Shown piece after piece: positions 1 to 5,080 of a stretch of 6,731 nt of DNA. A program made the position numbers and the translations under genes. The notes below the pieces were generated by a model. It worked only from the letters and a program-made list of their open reading frames with translations. It made no database searches and was not told the DNA's origin. The stretch is from the NCBI GenBank assembly GCA_964412905.1, contig CAYPQL010000056.1, positions 1-6,731 of the forward strand. The letters run 5' to 3'. Every line of letters starts with the position of its first letter. Position 1 is the first letter of the stretch. Source of the DNA: CAYPQL01 sp964412905 (lineage in GTDB: Bacteria; Patescibacteriota; Minisyncoccia; JAHIHE01; JAGLIN01).

Positions 1-19
1 TTATTCCACTGCGGCAAAC

Positions 20-436
20 TTAATTTATACCCATAGAAATGTCGGAAGAACCTTTAATTAAAAATTGTTTTAATTCACCATTTATTTCTTTGATTTTATT
101 ATTTTTAATACTAGAAATTAATTTATTATAGCTTTTACTTATTGGTTGATCTGTATGTTTTTGCAGCACATCAGTAGATAAATCATAGACTATTCTTGTA
201 TAAAATATAAAAGATTCAAATAATATTGCCAGTAATTCATTTTTAATTTCATCTTTTTCCAGTATTTTTTTGTGCCCTTCCTGATAAAGTTCATTAGCTA
301 AGATTGCAGTTCTAAATATTTTAGGAACAGTATTAAGCGGATAAAGATTTCTGTTCGCCTCAAAAACATCATTAAAACTGTAAAATATCATATTAAACAC
401 AGGGCTTGTTGGCTTTTTAGTGTCTATTTTTATCAT
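20..436 (-). CDS. Hypothetical 138-aa protein, probably helical
   Basis: I do not recognise this protein with confidence. It is a complete 138-aa reading frame starting at ATG and ending in TAA. It has no signal peptide or clear membrane segment. The middle (about residues 37-110) looks alpha-helical, with a stretch RIVYDLSTDVLQ followed by a polar loop and SKSYNKLISSIKNN. That layout loosely recalls HEPN-like helical proteins, but the catalytic RxxxxH motif of RNase HEPN domains is not visible, so I assign no function. It lies 60 nt downstream of the broken antirepressor gene on the same strand. The AT-rich gap has no clear SD sequence and no convincing promoter, so it may be read from the upstream unit. 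It is probably a real gene because of its length and ordinary composition. Confidence 0.6.
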   Translation of the reverse strand: MIKIDTKKPTSPVFNMIFYSFNDVFEANRNLYPLNTVPKIFRTAILANELYQEGHKKILEKDEIKNELLAILFESFIFYTRIVYDLSTDVLQKHTDQPISKSYNKLISSIKNNKIKEINGELKQFLIKGSSDISMGIN

Positions 437-496
437 TTTATAAATTACTTAATAGAGTTTAGATAAATTAATTTTAGTAGTTCGGCAGCAAAGACA

Positions 497-1057
497 CTAA
501 GTTAGTAAAGAAACAATATTCAAATCATACAGCATATCCGTATATGTCCCGTAATTTTTTACCGCCACGAAATTTTTAACGCAGTCCGTAAAATCTTTTC
601 TGTAATCTTTTGTTTCTTCTCTCGTTTCCAAAAACTTGCCAGTCAATTGATTGATAATTTTCGGATCCAGCGCGGCGATCCGCATTACTTTTTTGAAATC
701 GCTTTCAACTCTGATAAAATATTTTCTGACCTTTTTGCCAATTTCGCTATTTTCCACCATCGCCAGCTCTTTCGCCATGTCTACGGAAATTATATATTCC
801 TTTGGCAGAACTTTGCGTGTTTTAGCATCAATAACTTTTCCCTTAGATTGCACACTTAATCCATTGCCAGAATTGGCAATGGATACAAAATAATCCAAAT
901 TTTCCACAAAATTATACTTCTCAATCCTGTCTTTAATCTAATTTGCGAAAAACTTTCCAACACCCAGCCAATGATGCAATTCTCTGGCGTTAACAAACCT
1001 TTTCTTCTCGCCGTTAAAATCTTTTTGGATTACTTTTATGTTTATAAGATCATTCAT
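497..1057 (-). pseudogene. AntA/AntB-type phage antirepressor gene interrupted by an amber codon
   Basis: Reading from ATG at 1057 gives a 186-position frame with one internal TAG at codon 40 (938-940) and a terminal TAG. Both sides of the stop are in the same frame and match the AntA/AntB antirepressor pattern. Before it are FVNARELHHWLGVGKFFAN (residues 21-39); after it are IKDRIEKYNFVENLDYFV (41-58) and EYIISVDMAKELAMVEN (87-103), then KVRKYFIRVE (109-118). The family normally has Trp at the stop position (FANWIKDRI), so a single TGG-to-TAG change explains it. Family members are prophage or mobile-element regulators that relieve repression. The C-terminal part (119-186) is short and lacks an obvious KilAC-type domain. 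The start lies 27 nt after the stop of the 755-aa gene, so the two are probably co-transcribed. Internal initiation at GTG 907, preceded by a weak GAGAAG, could give a 136-aa C-terminal product. I call it a pseudogene, with sequencing error or suppression as alternatives. Confidence 0.8.
938..940 (-). other. In-frame amber codon within the antirepressor gene
   Basis: The plus strand reads cta, giving TAG at codon 40 of the antirepressor frame. The flanking residues FAN and IKDRI are the conserved neighbours of a family Trp. TAG also ends this same gene as well as pyrE and pyrF in the window, so TAG appears to be an ordinary stop here and not a sense codon. Confidence 0.85.
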
Positions 1058-1084
1058 ATTATCTAAAGTTAATTAAATAATTCC

Positions 1085-3352
1085 TTACATCTCCCCTTCC
1101 GCAACCACCCCTTCTTTAATTCCTATGCTGTCGTCATCGGGCAATTCGGTTGTGAGTTCGCTGTCAAAGGCTTGCATTTCTTTTCCGATAAATTCATCGT
1201 AGCCGGACGATCCCGTTTCATTCATAATTTTCAAAACTTTTCCGATGTCAAAACTTGTCGGCTTGATGCTGATTTGAAAAACGACTTCTTTGGCGGGAGA
1301 AACATTGCCCGTATTGGCTTCTAATTTTGGCATTTCCCAAATCACTTCTCTTGAGCCGGAATTATAATAGAATCTCTCTTCTTTCATTTCAGGCATAATT
1401 TTTTTAATAACATAATTTTCTCTCCTGTCATAGAAAGGCAAAGCTGTTTTCCATGGCACCGGGCAATAATACCCGCGCTCTTTGTAGATCGGATGCTCTT
1501 TAATAACGCAATAACCGACTTCTTTTATATTGCCATCATCATAAGTAAACTCCAATGTATCGCCAAGATTCAAGCCCTCCGGCAAGCTTTTTTCTTTGCC
1601 ATTATCACGGACTGTTTTGTCATACCAATTATAATCAATCTTCAGTTTTTCTTCGCCCGACCCTTCATTCCAATCATCAATGGTTCCGACATCTATGGGC
1701 AATGGCGCGAACGCTCCGTTTTTTTCATCCTCGCCCAAAGAAATTTTTCCGTCGGATGTTATATAATTTCCTGTCCAATTCACTCCTTCGGGCAGAACGG
1801 AAATAATTCTTGCGTTATTCAGATCATTAAACAAACTGCTTAAACTCCAATGTATCAGATAGTTCGTTTCCTCGCCGGCTTGCGGAGGAATTTTTCCTTC
1901 ATTTTTAATTCTGCCATCATCGTTAAAAAATCCTTTGGCTTTCACGAACAAAGAAGCGCCGAGCTTGACGCTGCTTTCGTCGGAAGCGATTATTTTTTCA
2001 ATGTTTGCCGATTCCGAGCCGGAGTTGAAACTGCTTGCCGTAACGGCGTTTTTAATTATAAAATTTTTCTCGTTCGGCTTTTTAATTTCAATGTAATCTT
2101 TCACTTTCACCTTGAAGCTTACTTCGCCTTCTTCTTCGCTCGCGAAAGAAGCCAGTTTCGGAACATTAAAACCGCTCCATATAATTTTATTCGTTTCTTT
2201 ATCGTAGGAGCCGTTATTTACTTCAATGGAAGCAAAATCAACTTCTCCGGTTAGCGCGCCGCTGATAACAAGCCCCCTAAGTTCTCCGGCGCTGACATTT
2301 TTGAATTTTATGGTATATTCCAATTCCTCCCCCTTTTCGGCAAAATATTCTTCCGCGCCATTAATCAGCTGTCTGATAGTTATCGGAATTTCTTCCACTT
2401 TTATGACGGCGCTTTTGCTTATATATTCAAAAGTTTTTTCACCATCCTCCGAGGCGCTAAGCCATATTTTCATTTCCTTATCGCCCTTCTCCGCCGCTTG
2501 AATTTTTCCTTTTATTACAAATTTTCCGCTCGCGCCGGAAGCCAGATTCTCAACATTCCAAGACAGGAATTTTTCTTCTTTTTTATCAGGCTCAATGTCG
2601 GCGGAATCATAAGCGAATTCTTCCGGAAGCTCAAGATCAATATTCACGGATCTAAAGCCGTGATTGCTTGTATTTTTATAATCAATAACATATTCAACCG
2701 CGTCCCCGTTTATTATCCGCTCCGGCGACTGGACGGACAGCTCAAAAGGAACTGATGATATTTTTACTTTTACGCCGCTATTTTCATTGCTTGACTCAAA
2801 CTCATAATTGAAATTTTCAGGCGTATAAGAAATTTTTGAATTAAAATAATATTCCTTGTCCAGCTCCCCTATAATTTTTCCGAACAGTTTTACGCCTCCG
2901 CTTGATCCGGACAGAATATTCCCCAAGTTCCAAGTCATGACCGCTTCTTCTTTTTTGACCTCCTTGTCGCTGGAAGCGAATATAAATTCTTTGGGAATAG
3001 AAAGACTGATTCTGGCATTTGTCAGATTAACATTGGCGTTATTTTCATATTTTAAATCAAACACGGCATCTTCTCCACTCGCTATGTTATTCGGAGCTTC
3101 AATATTAATTTTGACTTTTTTTTGATCAAAGGATTGTTTGCCTTGATAGCGCATAAAATAAAACAACGCCAAGACAGACATCAAAATCAAGAAGACGGCT
3201 CCCAGAACCGCTTTTTTGTTTTTGAAAATATTTTTATTATTTCCTCCTCCAAAATCAGCGGCTCCCAACTGCTCCGAGCCTTTTATTATTCCTTCCGCCA
3301 AATAATTTTTTATATTCTCCTCCGTTCGCTCATTTATAACTTTATTAGGCAT
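1085..3352 (-). CDS. Single-pass surface protein with tandem DUF11-like beta-sandwich repeats (755 aa)
   Basis: A probable membrane-anchored, extracytoplasmic structural or adhesive protein. Residues 1-46 are polar and presumably cytoplasmic; 47-67 form a strong hydrophobic segment (core LGAVFLILMSVLALFYFM) after a Lys-rich flank, fitting an uncleaved signal anchor. Residues 80 to about 700 carry successive Ig-like/DUF11-type units. Unit 1 (about 80-198) has IPKEFIFASSDKE then MTWNLGNILSGSSG; unit 2 (about 203-320) has LPEEFAYDSADIE then LSWNVENLASGASG; unit 3 (about 323-456) has IIWSGFNVPKLAS; unit 4 has VLPEGVNWTG (519-528) and REVIWEMPKLEANTG (668-682). Between those two halves of unit 4 lies an insertion of roughly 130 residues containing the C615 and C630 cysteines. 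The tail is acidic. A strong promoter lies just upstream, but no SD precedes the ATG. Such repeat proteins are common in Parcubacteria; the specific function is unknown. Family-level call only. Confidence 0.85.
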   Translation of the reverse strand: MPNKVINERTEENIKNYLAEGIIKGSEQLGAADFGGGNNKNIFKNKKAVLGAVFLILMSVLALFYFMRYQGKQSFDQKKVKINIEAPNNIASGEDAVFDLKYENNANVNLTNARISLSIPKEFIFASSDKEVKKEEAVMTWNLGNILSGSSGGVKLFGKIIGELDKEYYFNSKISYTPENFNYEFESSNENSGVKVKISSVPFELSVQSPERIINGDAVEYVIDYKNTSNHGFRSVNIDLELPEEFAYDSADIEPDKKEEKFLSWNVENLASGASGKFVIKGKIQAAEKGDKEMKIWLSASEDGEKTFEYISKSAVIKVEEIPITIRQLINGAEEYFAEKGEELEYTIKFKNVSAGELRGLVISGALTGEVDFASIEVNNGSYDKETNKIIWSGFNVPKLASFASEEEGEVSFKVKVKDYIEIKKPNEKNFIIKNAVTASSFNSGSESANIEKIIASDESSVKLGASLFVKAKGFFNDDGRIKNEGKIPPQAGEETNYLIHWSLSSLFNDLNNARIISVLPEGVNWTGNYITSDGKISLGEDEKNGAFAPLPIDVGTIDDWNEGSGEEKLKIDYNWYDKTVRDNGKEKSLPEGLNLGDTLEFTYDDGNIKEVGYCVIKEHPIYKERGYYCPVPWKTALPFYDRRENYVIKKIMPEMKEERFYYNSGSREVIWEMPKLEANTGNVSPAKEVVFQISIKPTSFDIGKVLKIMNETGSSGYDEFIGKEMQAFDSELTTELPDDDSIGIKEGVVAEGEM

Positions 3353-3389
3353 ATTTTTAGATTTAAATTTTTAAGTCTTCTACTCCTAT

Positions 3390-3419
3390 ATTATACAATG
3401 TTTATGCTGAAAAAGTCAA
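3390..3419 (-). promoter_or_regulatory. Sigma-70-type promoter of the surface protein gene
   Basis: On the minus strand TTGACT (3414-3419) is followed after 18 bp by TATAAT (3390-3395). The predicted start is near 3383, leaving an untranslated leader of about 30 nt before the ATG at 3352. The only purine-rich SD-like stretch, AGGAG at about 3388-3384, lies at the predicted start and is too far from the ATG to serve as its SD. Confidence 0.8.
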
Positions 3420-3430
3420 AGAAATATTCT

Positions 3431-3462
3431 ATTGCTAAATGGTTAAATTGTTAAATTGTTTC
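3431..3462. repeat. Degenerate 8-bp tandem repeat
   Basis: Four adjacent 8-bp units are seen: ATTGCTAA, ATGGTTAA, ATTGTTAA and ATTGTTTC. They lie just upstream of the surface-protein promoter. Short slippage-prone repeats of this kind are frequent in AT-rich bacterial intergenic DNA. No function is evident. Confidence 0.7.
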
Positions 3463-3474
3463 CGCCCCGTTGGT

Positions 3475-3528
3475 GTCATTCCCGTCCCGTAATAAAATAC
3501 AGGATAAACTCCGGCGGGAATCCAGGCG
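3475..3528 (+). repeat. REP-like palindromic element, copy 1 (long variant)
   Basis: The outer arms GTCATTCCCG (3475-3484) and CGGGAATCCAGGCG (3515-3528) match the widespread REP-like family whose translation reads SREDGNPG. Between the arms is a longer interior containing CCCGTA and TACAGG, an imperfect inner stem. It is inverted relative to copy 2 at 3636-3668. It is intergenic, between the surface-protein promoter and the fossil transcription unit. Confidence 0.75.
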
Positions 3529-3635
3529 AAGTATCTTCAAGTTGTAAATATCATTATAATAGCTGAAATATCATAAAACATTGCCGCTGACGTATTTTCA
3601 AAACTTTTATCCTAAAAATAATGATTGACGATATT

Positions 3636-3668
3636 GCGCCTGGATTCCCGTCTTCACGGGAATGACAA
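3636..3668 (-). repeat. REP-like palindromic element, copy 2 (short variant)
   Basis: Reading on the minus strand, TGTCATTCCCGT is followed by GAAGACGGGAATCCAGGCGC, with CCCGT/ACGGG pairing as a short hairpin. It is the inverted counterpart of copy 1, with a minimal loop. The two copies enclose about 107 nt of AT-rich DNA with no gene that I can support. As an inverted pair they could also fold together into one long stem. Confidence 0.75.
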
Positions 3669-3683
3669 CACGGATAAACTTTG

Positions 3684-3717
3684 CAAAAAAATAGAGCGGG
3701 TGGAATTTCCACGCGCT
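3684..3717 (-). terminator. Intrinsic terminator of the truncated ATPase unit
   Basis: On the minus strand AGCG (mismatch) GTGGAA, a very short loop, then TTCCAC (mismatch) CGCT forms a stem followed by CTATTTTTTT. It lies 45 nt after the stop of the 36-aa ORF. Its 20-nt U-tract side (3683-3702) is identical to 4113-4132 of the pyr operon terminator, while the upper stem differs with pairing preserved. Confidence 0.7.
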
Positions 3718-3761
3718 TTATTTTATATTCCCGCTCCGCTCCAGCACACCTGAATAATTTC

Positions 3762-3872
3762 TTAAAAATGTTGCGCTTTGGAATAGAATTCAAATTTTTC
3801 TACGCCGGTTTCAATGTCTTTTTGCCAAAAATTCCAGTCGTTTAATATTTTTATAAGCTCATTTTTGTTCAT
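3762..3872 (-). pseudogene. Truncated N-terminus of a DUF4143-type AAA ATPase (36 codons)
   Basis: The frame starts at ATG 3872 and stops at TAA 3764-3762. Its first 25 residues, with NDWNFWQKDIETG at 11-23, look like the N-terminus of the small AAA/DUF4143 ATPase family common in archaea and CPR bacteria. In the family this segment normally precedes the Walker A domain of a protein of about 400 aa. Here the frame leaves the pattern after GVEK and ends within 11 codons, so the ATPase and DUF4143 domains are absent. A perfect consensus promoter lies 49 nt upstream and a terminator lies 45 nt downstream, so the unit seems to have lost its middle by internal deletion while keeping its transcription signals. 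The ORF is short and recognition rests on memory of the family, so the identification is moderate. A short stand-alone peptide is the alternative. Confidence 0.5.
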
Positions 3873-3900
3873 TCTTGCATAGTTAATGAATAAAATACGC

Positions 3901-3939
3901 CAATTTTGTCTAATAGACACATTATACCGAACAAAATTG
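3901..3939. promoter_or_regulatory. Operator-like palindromes overlapping the promoter
   Basis: Two symmetrical elements overlap the promoter. TGTCTAATAGACA (3907-3919) is a perfect palindrome with 6-bp arms around one base, centred at 3913, almost exactly at the predicted transcription start. CAATTTTGT (3901-3909) and ACAAAATTG (3931-3939) are perfect 9-bp inverted copies 30 bp apart, with one copy inside the -35/-10 spacer and the other just past the start. Such placement is typical of repressor operators; the regulator is unknown. Confidence 0.5.
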
Positions 3940-3949
3940 CAAGTGTCAA
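3921..3949 (-). promoter_or_regulatory. Perfect consensus sigma-70 promoter of the truncated ATPase unit
   Basis: On the minus strand TTGACA (3944-3949) and TATAAT (3921-3926) are separated by exactly 17 bp. Both hexamers match the consensus fully. The predicted start is near 3914, about 42 nt before the ATG at 3872. It is the strongest promoter in the window, yet it drives only a 36-codon frame. Confidence 0.85.
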
Positions 3950-4000
3950 AAAAAGGGGGGTGGGGTATAAAAGAAATAACTGTTGCATTTTCTGGCTATT

Positions 4001-4050
4001 AAAAAACCCTAACTGACTTTTCTAGCCTAGGCTAGAAAAGTCAGTTAGGG
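4001..4050 (-). terminator. 44-bp perfect palindrome followed by U6 (second terminator)
   Basis: Positions 4007-4050 are a perfect palindrome with 22-nt arms and no spacer, centred on CCTAGG and containing three CTAG tetramers. On the minus strand the arm ending GTTAGGG runs straight into TTTTTT (4006-4001), the layout of an intrinsic terminator for transcripts coming from pyrE, 140 nt upstream. On the plus strand no T-tract follows. The practical loop would be about 4 nt. It could also be a protein-binding site or the remnant of a mobile-element end. Confidence 0.65.
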
Positions 4051-4113
4051 CAAATATTCTGCTTATGTGCCAAAATAGGCTATCATTAAGAAACGCGGTA
4101 CAGCTAAAATTGG

Positions 4114-4150
4114 CAAAAAAATAGAGCGGGTGAAGTTTCTTCAAGCGCTC
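4114..4150 (-). terminator. Intrinsic terminator of the pyr operon
   Basis: On the minus strand GAGCG, a 2x2 internal mismatch, TGAAG, loop AAA, CTTCA and CGCTC form a hairpin followed by TATTTTTTT. It begins 40 nt after the pyrE stop. Compared with the relative at 3684-3717, the upper stem has changed on both sides (TGAAG/CTTCA against TGGAA/TTCCA), keeping the pairing. I see no gene in the 63 nt between it and the palindrome at 4007-4050. Confidence 0.75.
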
Positions 4151-4190
4151 ATGAAATTTATTAGATTTATTTAATAACTTTTAAATCTTC

Positions 4191-4853
4191 CTATAATTCC
4201 AGCACATTTGCTGGAAAATAATGACTGTTAGCTGGACAGTCTGGCTTCTGCGGAGGATAACAACCTCCTCCACGACATTCGCCGCAGGAACCTTTGCTCA
4301 TCAACTCTTCTGAAGTAAAAATGTATTTCACTTCTACTCCGTTTATTTCAGGCCTTTCAATTCCAGACCTGTTGCAAACTACGAAGATTCTAAATTTTCG
4401 GTCCTCTGGCAGTAGCTTAATTATTTTTTTGATGCTTTCGCCTGTTGTGAAAACATCATCTATTATCAGAATTTTTTTACTTTTACTCAGCTCTTCAAGA
4501 GGATAACCATCAAACATACTTGGTTTTCCATGGTTTTTGGGACTATCTCTGATAAGAGAAAGTTTTACATTATACATTTCCAAGTGTGAAAAAATCTCTG
4601 TAGCCAAAGAAATTCCGCCATGACCAGAACCAATAATGCAAGAAAAATACTGAATATCCAAACCAATCAAAGATAATATGTAAATGGCATATTCCCGCAG
4701 AAATGCCTGTTCGCCATACGATCTTTTTATATCAATATAGTATTCAGAAATTTCTCCATTCGCCAGCTTTGTTGGTTCGTATGAAACTATGCCTTTGATT
4801 TTTGATAAATCTTCCAATATTTCTTTTCTAAATTTTTCCAAACCTTTATTCAT
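4191..4853 (-). CDS. pyrE: Orotate phosphoribosyltransferase with Cys-rich C-terminal tail
   Basis: Transfers phosphoribose from PRPP to orotate, making orotidine 5'-phosphate (OMP) for UMP synthesis in the cytoplasm. The 220-aa product has YYIDIKR (38-44), GSGHGGISLATE (75-86), the catalytic-loop region IRDSPKNHGK (101-110) and the PRPP-binding loop ILIIDDVFTTGES (128-140). In the loop, R102, K106 and H108 fit the family RK..K.HG pattern, but the second position, usually Lys, is Asp103. After about residue 185 there is an extension with C190, C193 (a CxxC), C198, C206 and H211, unusual for PyrE and possibly metal-binding. The start follows a strong SD (GAGGTGATGGA-ATG), 12 nt after the stop of the 57-aa Cys-rich gene. 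It is the last gene of the operon, ends in TAG and is followed by two terminators. The family call is firm; the role of the tail is unknown. Confidence 0.92.
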   Translation of the reverse strand: MNKGLEKFRKEILEDLSKIKGIVSYEPTKLANGEISEYYIDIKRSYGEQAFLREYAIYILSLIGLDIQYFSCIIGSGHGGISLATEIFSHLEMYNVKLSLIRDSPKNHGKPSMFDGYPLEELSKSKKILIIDDVFTTGESIKKIIKLLPEDRKFRIFVVCNRSGIERPEINGVEVKYIFTSEELMSKGSCGECRGGGCYPPQKPDCPANSHYFPANVLEL

Positions 4854-4865
4854 TCCATCACCTCT

Positions 4866-5039
4866 TTAAGCCACCATACAACTTAAACAGCATGGCAATC
4901 CGAGCGTTTCGAGACAGAAACTTTGGTCACAAGTTTCTTGCGAACACGATATTATATCTCCCTTAAAGCCTGAAGTTTCGCACCTTGCGCGCAATGTGCA
5001 AGGTAACTCTTCATTCAAATGTCTTACCAATTCTTCCAT
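4866..5039 (-). CDS. Small Cys-rich protein (57 aa, 8 Cys) between pyrF and pyrE
   Basis: I do not recognise the family. From ATG 5039 the protein has 57 residues with eight cysteines (14, 20, 32, 37, 42, 50, 51, 54), including a terminal CCLSC, after a short acidic helix-like start (EELVRHLNEEL). It has no signal peptide, so disulfide secretion is less likely than metal or Fe-S binding. I chose this start because GAGGTG sits 6 nt upstream (GAGGTGATGAAAATG). ATG 5045 abuts that SD, and the longer form from ATG 5087, overlapping the pyrF stop, has no SD. The gene is 41 nt downstream of pyrF and 12 nt upstream of pyrE, so it is translated from the same mRNA. Context suggests a partner or accessory of the pyrimidine enzymes, which is inference only. 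Confidence 0.7.
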   Translation of the reverse strand: MEELVRHLNEELPCTLRARCETSGFKGDIISCSQETCDQSFCLETLGLPCCLSCMVA

Positions 5040-5080
5040 TTTCATCACCTCGTTAAAATTAGCAGTTGAGATGAACTCAA

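Noticed and set aside
938..940. Alternative genetic code or recoding of TAG
   Set aside because: TAG also terminates pyrE, pyrF and the antirepressor gene itself at the expected lengths, so it acts as a normal stop.
1493..3454. Several plus-strand frames of 80-134 codons opposite the surface protein
   Set aside because: They are antisense shadows of a gene with clear domains and have no SD or recognisable protein features.
3554..3793. 79-aa minus-strand frame containing SREDGNPG
   Set aside because: Its central part is the translation of REP-like copy 2, and it runs through the terminator at 3684-3717 and the end of the truncated ATPase frame. No SD is present.
4062..4172. Plus-strand frame through IIKKRGTAKIGKKIER
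   Set aside because: It contains an upstream stop, overlaps the terminator hairpin and resembles no protein I know.
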